A DNA stretch of 64,000 bases, taken from NCBI GenBank assembly GCA_035353395.1, contig DAOPZL010000005.1, forward strand, positions 1 through 64,000. The letters run 5' to 3'. The position numbers and the translations under genes are program-made. The notes under the pieces are model-generated. The model made no database searches, was not told where the DNA came from, and saw only the letters and a list, made by a program, of their open reading frames with translations. Position 1 is the first letter of the stretch. Every line of letters starts with the position of its first letter. The stretch comes from UBA1801 sp035353395 (GTDB lineage: Bacteria > Acidobacteriota > Holophagae > Holophagales > Holophagaceae). Positions 35,838 through 43,647 of the stretch are shown here, piece after piece.

Positions 35838-36827
35838 ATGCCCGTGCTGCCCGTTGTCCTGGCCCCCGCCGCCCTCGTCGTCCTCGCCCCGCCTTCCGCC
35901 GTGCAAGGTCCCGCGATCCACGGCCTGGTCGTGAACCAGGCCGGCAAGCCCCTCCCCGCCACCCTCGGCCTCGTTCCCATGTCCCAGAGGGAGGAGCTCT
36001 TTCCGTCGAAGACCGTGGAGAACCGGACGGCCAGGACCCGGAAGGCGGGCCCCGGCTTCGAACTGCGGGCGCCGGCCCCGGGCCTCTATCTCCTGGACGT
36101 GAGGGGCCGCGGCTGCCGCCCCTTCCAGGTGCCCGTCCTCCTGGGCGAGGAAGGCCTCCAGGACCTGCGGCTCGCGCCGGTGCCCGTCAAGCTGAAGGGC
36201 GAGGCCCAGACCCTCAGCCCGGACGCCAGGCTGGCGGCGCTGGCCGGCCTGTACGCGGCCCAGAGGGACCGCGAGTCGAACTACCAGAAGGCGATCAAGG
36301 CCCGCCTGGCGGACAAGGGCGGAAATCCGGGCAAGGGCTCGCCCCTGGACTGGACGGCGGACCTGGACGCCTTGGCCAAGGAGGTGAAGGACGGCGCGGA
36401 GCCGGAGCTCCAGGCCCTGGCGGCCGCCTGCTACCTGGAACTCTGCACGATGATGGCGGAGGGGGATCCCGCGACCATCGGCGCGGCGCTGGACCTGCTG
36501 CCCGCCACGAGCCCGTGGTGGGCCCTCAGTCCGCGCAGCGCCCGGGGGGCCTTCACGGCCGCCGACCGGACCGGCGAGTGGGGCGCCTTCGTCGAGACCC
36601 TGTCGAAGGACAATCCGGACAGGGAGGTGCGTGCCTACGGCATCTACTCCCAGGCGGCCTCCGCCTACCGCAAGGGTGACCGGGAGAAGTTCGGCACCCT
36701 GTCCAGGATCCTGGCCAACGACTACAAGGGCACCAAGTATGCCAGGAGCGCGAAGGTCCTCGATCCTGCCAGGATGCCGCCTCCCACCGCAGCGTCCGCG
36801 GAAGAGGTGCCCCCGGCCCAGCCCTGA
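35838..36827 (+). CDS. Predicted secreted protein with carboxypeptidase-regulatory-like N-terminus
   Basis: About 329 aa. A hydrophobic signal peptide (VLAPAALVVLAPPSA) is followed by a beta-sandwich module with GLVVNQAGKPLPATL and LYLLDVRGRG, as in CarboxypepD_reg-type domains. An alpha-helical, TPR-like region (about 130-310) rich in Ala follows, then a Pro-rich tail. The start is ambiguous: AGGAG lies immediately before ATG 35838 and 6 nt before GTG 35844, so the GTG may be used. Function unknown. Confidence 0.75.
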   Translation: MPVLPVVLAPAALVVLAPPSAVQGPAIHGLVVNQAGKPLPATLGLVPMSQREELFPSKTVENRTARTRKAGPGFELRAPAPGLYLLDVRGRGCRPFQVPVLLGEEGLQDLRLAPVPVKLKGEAQTLSPDARLAALAGLYAAQRDRESNYQKAIKARLADKGGNPGKGSPLDWTADLDALAKEVKDGAEPELQALAAACYLELCTMMAEGDPATIGAALDLLPATSPWWALSPRSARGAFTAADRTGEWGAFVETLSKDNPDREVRAYGIYSQAASAYRKGDREKFGTLSRILANDYKGTKYARSAKVLDPARMPPPTAASAEEVPPAQP

Positions 36828-36830
36828 CGG

Positions 36831-37382
36831 TCATCCGGCATCGTTTCCAGCCAGCGGGGCCGTTCCCAGCGGAACATGGCGGACGCCGCCCGCCGACGGG
36901 ACGCTCTGGAAAAGCGTCACTTCCTGGACCAGGAACGCCATGGGCGCGGGAGGCTCTCCGAAACGCCCCACCTCCTGGGGCGTCCGGAAGCGGGCGAGGG
37001 TGAGATGGGCCTGGAAGGGCTTCTCGTCGAAAGCGACGCCGGCTTCCCGGAGTTCCCGCCGCAGGTCGCCGGCCAGGGCCATGAGCGAAGGCTGCGCGTC
37101 CAGCCCCAGCCACAACACCCGCGCCGAGCGTTCCCTGGGGAATCCGCCCAGGAGGGAGGTCCTCAGCGCGAACCGGGCGTGCCCCGCCGCCGCCGAGGCC
37201 GCCGCCCGCATCAAGACGGGGAGCCGGGAGGCCTCCTGCTCCCCCAGGAACGCCAAGGTCAGATGCAGGTTCCGGGGGTCCGGCCACGAGGCGGGCGCCG
37301 CCGCCTTCCTGGCCCGGAGCTGGAAGGCGGCCAGTTCGGCCTTGAGGGGCTCGGGCAGGGACAGGGCGTAGAAGAGCCTCAT
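36831..37382 (-). CDS. thpR: RNA 2',3'-cyclic phosphodiesterase (2H family)
   Basis: 183 aa. The two HxTx catalytic motifs, HLTLAFLG and HLTLARF, define the 2H phosphoesterase fold (LigT/ThpR), which opens 2',3'-cyclic phosphates on RNA ends. ATG 37382 begins MRLFYALSLP, the normal family start. Ten bases downstream of ribF and probably co-transcribed. Confidence 0.92.
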   Translation of the reverse strand: MRLFYALSLPEPLKAELAAFQLRARKAAAPASWPDPRNLHLTLAFLGEQEASRLPVLMRAAASAAAGHARFALRTSLLGGFPRERSARVLWLGLDAQPSLMALAGDLRRELREAGVAFDEKPFQAHLTLARFRTPQEVGRFGEPPAPMAFLVQEVTLFQSVPSAGGVRHVPLGTAPLAGNDAG

Positions 37383-37392
37383 GGTCCGTCCG

Positions 37393-38343
37393 CTACTCCC
37401 GCGGGCGCTGACCGGCCTGGTCCTCCCACCAGGCCTTGCCCCGGCACACGTCCTCCGTGATCTGGGCACGGAGGGCGTCGATGCCGTCGAACCGCCGCTC
37501 GGGCCGCAGCCTGTGCAGGAATCCCACTTCGAGGTGGGCACCGTAGAGGTCGCCCTCGAAATCCGGGATGAAGGTCTCCACCGTCAGCTTCAGGCCTTCG
37601 AACGTCGGCTTGTCCCCGACGTTGGTGACGCCCAGCCTCTCTCCCTGGATATGGCTACCCCGGACGGAAGTGACGTAGACCCCGTTGGCCGGGAGCTGTT
37701 CCTGTTCCCACGCCAGGTTGGCCGTGGGGAATCCCAGGTGGCGCCCCCGCCGGTCGCCCTCCACGACGACGCCCGACAGCGCATAGGGATGGCCCAGCAG
37801 CGCCTCGACCTCCTCGGCAGCCCCCTGGTCCAGGGCCTCTCGGATGCGGGTCGACGAGAGGGAGCCGCCGTCGGCGGCCCTCAGGGCGTGGCCGTGGATC
37901 TCGCAGCCCGTGCCCGCGCCCCAGGCCCGGAGGGTCGCCAGGTCGCCCCTCCGCCCGTTGCCGAACCTGAAGGCCGTGCCGACATGGAGTTCCAGCGGAG
38001 CCAGGGCGCGGTACAGCCCCGAGAGGAAGGCGTCCGGCGAAAGTTCCGAAAAGGGACGGCTGAAGGGGATGACCCATGCCAGGTCCATGCCCGTCCTCTC
38101 GAAGGCCGCCAGCCGCTGGGCCAGGGTCATCAGGAGCTTGGGCCTGTGCTGCGGCGCCACCACTACGGAGGGATGCGGGTCGAAGGTCACCACGGCCGCC
38201 CGGACACCCCGGGCCCTGGCCCTGGCTCCCGCGTCCTCGAGCAGGGCCTTGTGGCCCACGTGGACGCCGTCGAAGATCCCGAGCGTCACGACGCTTGGAC
38301 CGAGACTCGGAGCCGTTTCCAAGGTGTGACGCCAGACTTGCAT
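37393..38343 (-). CDS. ribF: Bifunctional riboflavin kinase/FAD synthetase
   Basis: Makes FMN then FAD. 316 aa. The N-terminal adenylyltransferase domain has GIFDGVHVGH (22-31) and the SSTRIR motif; the C-terminal kinase domain has GRHLGFPTANL and the VETFIPDFEGDLYG segment. ATG 38343 has GGAGGGC 7 nt upstream. First gene of the ribF-thpR pair, divergent from rsmE. Confidence 0.96.
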   Translation of the reverse strand: MQVWRHTLETAPSLGPSVVTLGIFDGVHVGHKALLEDAGARARARGVRAAVVTFDPHPSVVVAPQHRPKLLMTLAQRLAAFERTGMDLAWVIPFSRPFSELSPDAFLSGLYRALAPLELHVGTAFRFGNGRRGDLATLRAWGAGTGCEIHGHALRAADGGSLSSTRIREALDQGAAEEVEALLGHPYALSGVVVEGDRRGRHLGFPTANLAWEQEQLPANGVYVTSVRGSHIQGERLGVTNVGDKPTFEGLKLTVETFIPDFEGDLYGAHLEVGFLHRLRPERRFDGIDALRAQITEDVCRGKAWWEDQAGQRPRE

Positions 38344-38478
38344 CCCTTGCCCTCCATCCAGGAATCGCCGCGAACCTCCGGTGCCGTCCGGATGCGTCCT
38401 GGCGTGTTCCCGTGCCGGTTCCCCGCGCACAGGACCAAGCCATTTTGCCATGGCGGCCGGACAAGCCAAACTGGACCC

Positions 38479-39195
38479 ATGAGCTTGCCACGTTTCTTCG
38501 TCCCGGACATGACGGACCTTCGGGAGGGCGCCTTGGTGCCCCTGGACCCGGCCCAGGCGCGCCACGTGGGCGTGCTCCGCCTGAAACCGGGCGATCCGCT
38601 GGAGGTGGTCCTGGCCTCCGGGACCTGGCGCGCGGACCTGGCGGAGACCGGCCGGCACCGCGCCGCGGCCCGTCTCGTGGCGCTCATCCAGGAGGACCGC
38701 GAGGCGCCGGTCCCCCTCGAGGCCTGGATCCCCGTCACGGCCCAGCTGAGCCTGGTGGACGAGATGATCCCGCCCCTGGTGGAGCTGGGGGCCTCCCTCC
38801 TGCAGCCGGTGGTCTTCGAGCGCAGCGCCTACGACGCCCGGAAGGTCCTTCCCAGGGTCGAGCGATGGCAGCGCCTCGCCGCCGCCGCCTGCGAGCAGAG
38901 CCACCGCACGCGGATCCCCTCCCTGGGCGGCCCGCTTCCCTTCGAGGCCCTGCTGTCCGTGGACCTCCCGCAGAAATGGGTGGCCTACGAAAGGCGAACG
39001 GACCACCGCAACCCGAACCTGCGCCGCGAGGGCGTCGCCTTCACCAGCGGCCCCGAGGGGGGCGTCACGGATGGCGAATTCGACGCGCTCAGGGCCTCGG
39101 GGTGGATCCCCGTCAGCCTCGGCCTGGGCATCCTGCGCGCCGTCACCGCCCCGGTGGCGCTCCTGGGCGCCATCCAGCACGAGCTGAACAAGTGA
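38479..39195 (+). CDS. rsmE: 16S rRNA (uracil-1498-N3)-methyltransferase
   Basis: SPOUT-family methyltransferase, 238 aa. An N-terminal PUA-like domain begins MSLPRFFV and includes HVGVLRLKPGD. The knotted domain carries ACEQSHRTRIP and a C-terminal SAM region (FTSGPEGGVTDGE, VSLGLGILRAVTAPVALL). ATG 38479; divergent from ribF with 135 nt between them. Confidence 0.94.
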   Translation: MSLPRFFVPDMTDLREGALVPLDPAQARHVGVLRLKPGDPLEVVLASGTWRADLAETGRHRAAARLVALIQEDREAPVPLEAWIPVTAQLSLVDEMIPPLVELGASLLQPVVFERSAYDARKVLPRVERWQRLAAAACEQSHRTRIPSLGGPLPFEALLSVDLPQKWVAYERRTDHRNPNLRREGVAFTSGPEGGVTDGEFDALRASGWIPVSLGLGILRAVTAPVALLGAIQHELNK

Positions 39196-39290
39196 ATCGC
39201 GGCCCCGGGAACGCGCCTTCCATCATTCTCCCGCGAGGAAATCGCGGGATGTGATACCCGGTCCGGCCACTTTTCCTGCACACTGAAGGC

Positions 39291-40214
39291 ATGTCGCCGG
39301 ACTGTTACGACCTACCCACCTCCTTCGTGGACACACCCGAGAAACTCGCAGAAGCGATGGTCCACTGGTTCCAGGCCAACATCCTCGCGGTGGACATCGA
39401 GTGCAGCCTGACGGGGGTGCACTACTGCGTCATGGCGCTGCTGCAGATCGCCACCCACGACCACGCCTGGCTGGTGGACCCCATCGCCCTCGACGGCCTG
39501 ATGAGGCCCGCCCTGAGGGCCCTGGCCGAGGTGCCCTGGATCGTCCACGACGTCTCCGGCGACGGCATCGTCTTCAAGCGTCTCTACGACGTGGTGCCGT
39601 GTTCCGTGCTGGACACCATGATGCTCTCCCGGGCCCTGGGCTATCCGCAGCCGGGACTCAAGACCATGTCCCGCCTCAAGCTGGGCATCGACATCCCCAA
39701 GGAGGAACAGGACTCCAACTGGATGCTGCGCCCCCTGCGCCAGAGCCAGATCAGCTACGCGGCCCGGGACGCGACCCTGCTCCTGCCCCTGCTCCGGGCC
39801 CTGGCCCGGGAGGCGGAGGTCAAGCGGACGGACCCCGAGGCGGGCCCCCGGCTGGCCAACCTCCCCCTGGAGATGCGCCAGATGATGCACCGCATCCGTC
39901 ACTACCGGAAGCCGGAGCGCAATCTTCTCTTGGACAAGGTGAAGGGCCTCGGCCTGGGAAGCCGGGCGGAGGAGAAGGCCAGGAAACTCCTCGACCTCCG
40001 CGTCCAGTGGGGCAACGAGGGGGATGTCGCGGCGGTGATGGAACTGGGGAACCGGTGGATCCTGGGCCGGATCGAGCATCCCCCCCGTTCCAGGGAGGCC
40101 CTGGAGCGGTGCATCCCCAATCCGCGCTTCCGCAGGAAAAGACTGGATGCCCTCTGGGAGGTCCTGGGCGACGAGGCCGGGGAATCCGAGCGCATCCGCG
40201 TCTACGGGAATTAA
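39291..40214 (+). CDS. rnd: Ribonuclease D-type 3'-5' exonuclease
   Basis: 307 aa. DEDDy exonuclease domain: Asp35 and Glu37 in VDIE, Asp87 in VHD, and Tyr156 with Asp160 in YAARD. A helical C-terminal part (about 190-300) resembles an HRDC domain. RNase D trims tRNA 3' ends; alternatively this is a paralogue of broader RNA specificity. ATG 39291 with a weak GAAGG. Directly upstream of the fliW-csrA group. Confidence 0.88.
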   Translation: MSPDCYDLPTSFVDTPEKLAEAMVHWFQANILAVDIECSLTGVHYCVMALLQIATHDHAWLVDPIALDGLMRPALRALAEVPWIVHDVSGDGIVFKRLYDVVPCSVLDTMMLSRALGYPQPGLKTMSRLKLGIDIPKEEQDSNWMLRPLRQSQISYAARDATLLLPLLRALAREAEVKRTDPEAGPRLANLPLEMRQMMHRIRHYRKPERNLLLDKVKGLGLGSRAEEKARKLLDLRVQWGNEGDVAAVMELGNRWILGRIEHPPRSREALERCIPNPRFRRKRLDALWEVLGDEAGESERIRVYGN

Positions 40215-40267
40215 CGCAACCCGGTTCCGGGCCGATCCATTGATTACGAGTCCATCAGGAGCCGAAC

Positions 40268-41056
40268 ATGTCCCAGGACGAAGTCATTCTCTCCTTTCCC
40301 GCCGGCCTGGTCGGATTCGAGCAGGTGAAGGAGTTCCGGCTTTTCGAACCGAAAGGCGGCTACCCGCTCAAGTTCCTCCAGGCGGTCGACCGGCCCGAGC
40401 TGTCGTTCGCATGCATGGACGCCGGGGCCATCAAGATGGACTACGAGGTCCCCCTGGACGAGGCCGACGCGGCCTTCCTGGCGCTGGAGAAACCCGAGGA
40501 CGCCATGGTCCTGACGATCCTGGTGGTCCCGGAGGATCCTCGCCTCATGACCGCCAATCTCGCGGGTCCCCTGGTGGTCAACATCCGCACCTTGAAGGGG
40601 CGGCAGGTGGTCCTGGACTCCCGGGAATACCCCCTGCACTACCCGGTGCTCCACAACGACGAGGACGTGATCATCTCCTTCCCCTCCGGCCTGATCGGAT
40701 TCTCCGAACTCCACTCCTTCCGCCTGTTCGAGCCCGCCGGGGGCTACCCCCTCAAGTTCCTCCAGGCCGTCGAGGACGAGTCGATCTCCTTCACGTGCAT
40801 GGATGTGGCCGCCATCAAGATGGACTACGAGTTCGCCCTCAAGGAGGAGGAGGCCAAGGCGCTCGCCCTCGAGAAGCCCGAGGACGCCATGGTGCTGGCG
40901 CTGGTGGTCATTCCCGAGGATCCGCACAGGATGACCGCCAACCTGGCCGGGCCCGTGGTGATCAACGTGAAGACCCGGGAAGGACGCCAGGTCGTCCTGA
41001 ACACGGAAACCTATCCGCTGAAGTACCCCATCCTCTCCGATCCATCATCCAAGTGA
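40268..41056 (+). CDS. fliW: Tandem-duplicated flagellar assembly factor FliW
   Basis: FliW normally binds CsrA and flagellin as a single domain of about 150 aa. This 262-aa protein holds two complete FliW domains head to tail, residues 4-128 and 132-256, roughly 60 percent identical by eye. Identical blocks include RLFEP, GGYPLKFLQAV, AIKMDYE, ALEKPEDAMVL and MTANLAGP. The linker is only a few residues. GGAG precedes ATG 40268. csrA starts 31 nt downstream, the usual partner arrangement. Both domains look intact. Confidence 0.95.
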   Translation: MSQDEVILSFPAGLVGFEQVKEFRLFEPKGGYPLKFLQAVDRPELSFACMDAGAIKMDYEVPLDEADAAFLALEKPEDAMVLTILVVPEDPRLMTANLAGPLVVNIRTLKGRQVVLDSREYPLHYPVLHNDEDVIISFPSGLIGFSELHSFRLFEPAGGYPLKFLQAVEDESISFTCMDVAAIKMDYEFALKEEEAKALALEKPEDAMVLALVVIPEDPHRMTANLAGPVVINVKTREGRQVVLNTETYPLKYPILSDPSSK

Positions 41057-41087
41057 CCGGGGCGGATACTCGAAAGGACCCTGAAGG

Positions 41088-41348
41088 ATGCTCGTCATCA
41101 CGCGGAAGATAGACCAGTCGATCATCATTGACGGCCGCATCGAGGTCGTGGTCACCGGCATCACCAAGGACGGGGTCAGGCTCGGCATCTCCGCCCCCAG
41201 GGACGTCCAGATCCACCGGCGGGAGGTCTTCGAGGACATCGCGGAAGCCAACCGGGCGGCCAGCGCCAAATCCCAGCCCGTGGTCCAGGATGCCGCCGCC
41301 CTGCTCCGCTCCAGGATCCCTAAAGTCCGGACGGTGAAAAACCGATAA
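41088..41348 (+). CDS. csrA: Translational regulator CsrA
   Basis: Dimeric mRNA-binding repressor, here probably of flagellin translation. 86 aa, a normal core (MLVITRKIDQSIIIDG ... GVRLGISAPRDVQIHRREVFEDI) with the RNA-contacting R6-like and VxIHRxEV residues. It also has a C-terminal extension of about 30 residues rich in Ala/Ser and basic residues, as in FliW-regulated CsrA proteins. AGGA precedes ATG 41088. Confidence 0.97.
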   Translation: MLVITRKIDQSIIIDGRIEVVVTGITKDGVRLGISAPRDVQIHRREVFEDIAEANRAASAKSQPVVQDAAALLRSRIPKVRTVKNR

Positions 41349-41366
41349 GCCGCTATCGGAGCTTCC

Positions 41367-41546
41367 ATGGACCTATCGGGCATCGCATCTTCCGTGACCG
41401 CCGCCCAGGCCGCCTCCACCCAGGGGACGGCGGGCATGCTGGTCATGCGGAAAGTCGTGGACGAACAGGCGAGCGAAGGAGCGAGGCTGCTCAAGCTGAT
41501 GGAGCAGAGCGCCGGCCTGGGCCAGAACCTGGATACCACCGCCTGA
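41367..41546 (+). CDS. YjfB-family putative motility protein
   Basis: 59-aa ORF, 18 nt after csrA. It reads MDLSGIASSVTAAQAAST, then MLVMRKVVDEQ and LLKLMEQ, ending with LGQNLDTTA, which matches the YjfB family (N-terminal amphipathic helix, central KKxxD, ending in LGxxxDxxA). YjfB genes sit in flagellar loci, so this strengthens the fliW-csrA motility reading. ATG 41367; TGA 41544-41546. Confidence 0.82.
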   Translation: MDLSGIASSVTAAQAASTQGTAGMLVMRKVVDEQASEGARLLKLMEQSAGLGQNLDTTA

Positions 41547-41580
41547 TCCGGCCGATCTCCGGTCCACCCGGGCATTGACG

Positions 41581-41597
41581 GGACGTCGGCGACGTCC
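41581..41597. repeat. Inverted repeat GGACGTCG-g-CGACGTCC
   Basis: Perfect 8-bp arms around one base, 34 nt after yjfB and followed by a moderately U-containing ATCTTTCC. It could end the fliW-csrA-yjfB transcript or be an operator for the hydrogenase-related genes that start 169 nt later. Confidence 0.5.
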
Positions 41598-41765
41598 GAT
41601 CATCTTTCCTGTCGGGCAGCGGGATTCATTCCGTTGCCGGTCTGTCCAAATATCATTCCCGACCGCGAAGCTTCAACGACCTGAGCGGAAGGACGCGCGC
41701 ATGCACTGCATCTCCGTCCGGCTGTACCCCAGGTCCCGCGGATCGGCCCGAACCGGGAGGTGAGC

Positions 41766-42047
41766 ATGCAGAAGCGCCTGGGTGTCGTCGGCATCGTCGT
41801 GGAGAACCTCTCCGCGGCGAACGAGATCAACGCCATCCTCCACGAATCGTCAGGGATCATCATCGGGCGCATGGGCATCCCATACAGGGAGCGCGGACTC
41901 TCCGTGCTTTCGCTCATCGTCGACGGCACGACCGACGAGATCAGCGCCCTGACCGGCCGGCTGGGCCGGGTCCCCAACACGCTCGTCAAGACCGCCCTGA
42001 CCCGGGACCTCCACGCGGTCCCCGACCAGGCCGGCAAGGAGGCATGA
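41766..42047 (+). CDS. TM1266-family putative iron-only hydrogenase system regulator
   Basis: 93 aa, ferredoxin-like ACT/NikR-C-type fold as in Thermotoga TM1266: RLGVVGIVVENLS, HESSGIIIGRMGIPYRERGLSVLSLIVDG, LTGRLGRVPN. This family neighbours [FeFe]-hydrogenase maturation genes. ATG 41766 has GGGAGG 5 nt upstream. It overlaps hydG by ATGA, so the two are translationally coupled. Confidence 0.93.
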   Translation: MQKRLGVVGIVVENLSAANEINAILHESSGIIIGRMGIPYRERGLSVLSLIVDGTTDEISALTGRLGRVPNTLVKTALTRDLHAVPDQAGKEA

Positions 42048-43474
42048 TGCCCACGTACGACCCCCGATCCAAGGATGCGAACGCATTCATCAACCATGAG
42101 GAGATCCTCGATTCCCTTGCGGAGGCTTCCGGCGTCTCCAGGGATCCGGACGCCGTGAGGACGATCCTGGACAAGGCCGCCGCCTACAAGGGCCTCACCC
42201 ACCGCGAAGCCGCCGCCCTCCTGGACGTGGACGACCCGGCCGTCCTCTCGGAAATCTTCTCGCTGGCCCGCCGGGTGAAGGAGCACATCTACGGGCGCCG
42301 CATCGTCATGTTCGCCCCCCTCTACCTGTCCGACTACTGCGTCAATCGATGCACCTACTGCGGCTACAACCACGACAACGCCATTCCCAGGCACCGCCTG
42401 GACAAGGAGGAACTGGCCGAGGAGGTCCGGGCCCTGGAACGCATGGGGAACAAGCGGCTCGCCCTCGAGACCGGCGAGGATCCCGTCAACTGCCCCCTGG
42501 ATTACGTGCTGGAGAGCATCCGCACGATCTATGGCCTGAAGTTCGAGAACGGGGCCATCCGGCGGGTGAACGTCAACATCGCCGCCACCACGGTGGAGGA
42601 CTACCGCCGGCTCAAGGACGTCGGGATCGGGACCTACGTCCTGTTCCAGGAGACCTACCACAAGCCGACCTACGAGCGGGTCCACCGCGGGGGCCCCAAG
42701 CGGAACTACGAATGGCACACCGAGGCCCACGGGCGGGCCATGGAGGGCGGGATCGACGACGTCGGCCTGGGCGTACTCTACGGCCTCTACGACTGGAAAT
42801 ACGAGACCGTGGGCATGCTCATGGCCGCCGAGCACCTGGAGGCGGCCTACGGCGTGGGGCCCCACACCCTCTCCGTGCCCCGGATCCGCTCGGCCGCCGG
42901 CGTGTGCGCGAAGAACTTCCCCCACCTGGTCTCCGACGACGACTTCAAGAAGATCGTCGCGGTCCTCCGCCTGGCGGTCCCCTACACCGGCATGCTCCTC
43001 TCCACCCGGGAGCCCGAAGGCTACCGCGACGAGGTCATCGCCCTGGGCATCTCCCAGGTCAGCGCCGGATCCTGCACCGGGGTGGGGGGCTACGCCCATG
43101 CGGACAAGCTCGGCTTCGAGAACACCGTGCCCCAGTTCCAGCCCGAGGACCACCGATCCCCCACGGAGATGCTGAAGGACCTCCTGCGGGACGGCTACAT
43201 CCCCAGCTACTGCACCGCCTGCTACCGGGAAGGCCGGACGGGGGACCGTTTCATGCGCCTGGCCAAGACCGGCCAGATCGCCAACGTCTGCCAGCCCAAC
43301 GCCATGCTCACCCTCCAGGAGTACCTCGAGGACTACGGCGACCCCGAGCTCCGGGAGATGGGGGAGCGGGTCATCGCCAGGGAACTGGCGAGCATCACGA
43401 ACCCCAAGGCCCGGGAGGTGACCGAGCGCTACCTCCAGCGGATCAAGGGCGGCGAACGCGACCTTCGGTTCTGA
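42044..43474 (+). CDS. hydG: [FeFe]-hydrogenase maturase HydG (radical SAM tyrosine lyase)
   Basis: Splits tyrosine to p-cresol and makes the CO/CN iron synthon for the H-cluster. 476 aa. Radical-SAM cluster Cys99, 103, 106 (CVNRCTYC); the HydG-specific C-terminal cluster is CX2CX22C at Cys390, 393, 416. These distinguish it from ThiH. HydE, HydF and the hydrogenase are not in the window. A strong hairpin follows at 43496-43523. Confidence 0.95.
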   Translation: MMPTYDPRSKDANAFINHEEILDSLAEASGVSRDPDAVRTILDKAAAYKGLTHREAAALLDVDDPAVLSEIFSLARRVKEHIYGRRIVMFAPLYLSDYCVNRCTYCGYNHDNAIPRHRLDKEELAEEVRALERMGNKRLALETGEDPVNCPLDYVLESIRTIYGLKFENGAIRRVNVNIAATTVEDYRRLKDVGIGTYVLFQETYHKPTYERVHRGGPKRNYEWHTEAHGRAMEGGIDDVGLGVLYGLYDWKYETVGMLMAAEHLEAAYGVGPHTLSVPRIRSAAGVCAKNFPHLVSDDDFKKIVAVLRLAVPYTGMLLSTREPEGYRDEVIALGISQVSAGSCTGVGGYAHADKLGFENTVPQFQPEDHRSPTEMLKDLLRDGYIPSYCTACYREGRTGDRFMRLAKTGQIANVCQPNAMLTLQEYLEDYGDPELREMGERVIARELASITNPKAREVTERYLQRIKGGERDLRF

Positions 43475-43495
43475 ACCTCCTGCCCCGCACACTCC

Positions 43496-43523
43496 AGAGC
43501 CCCGGCCCCCGTGCCGGGGCTCT
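43496..43523 (+). terminator. Terminator after hydG
   Basis: An 11-bp perfect stem AGAGCCCCGGC/GCCGGGGCTCT with a 6-nt loop, 22 nt after the hydG stop, followed by GCGTTTC. Confidence 0.8.
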
Positions 43524-43547
43524 GCGTTTCATGCGAGCAACAATCGT

Positions 43548-43647
43548 GATTTCATCAAGACTTAATATTTAATTTTTTAGAATTATTTTTGTTAGATTAG
43601 ACCTAATTAGAGGTAGATTTATCTCAGTCAACCCAAAGGAGGGAAAG
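43548..43647 (+). promoter_or_regulatory. AT-rich leader/promoter region of glutamine synthetase
   Basis: A stretch of about 80 bp (43548-43630) is strikingly A+T-rich in an otherwise GC-rich window. It carries repeated TTAGA/TAGA words (about 43576, 43590, 43595, 43610, 43615) and ends in a strong AAAGGAGGG ribosome-binding site at 43636-43644. It probably holds the promoter and regulator sites of the downstream gene. No -24/-12 element is seen. Confidence 0.6.

Noticed and set aside
39240..39291. Sigma-54-like sequence CGGCCACTTTTCCTGCA before the RNase D gene
   Set aside because: The GG to GC spacing is one base too long, which abolishes sigma-54 recognition.
41575..41763. 62-codon ORF between yjfB and the TM1266-type gene as a real protein
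   Set aside because: Basic, low-complexity, no ribosome-binding site at its first start; only the last 20 codons have a plausible site and are mentioned as a possible leader.
43548..43647. Sigma-54 promoter for glutamine synthetase
   Set aside because: Looked for GG-N10-GC with TGG/TGC context in the leader and found none; the region is AT-rich instead.
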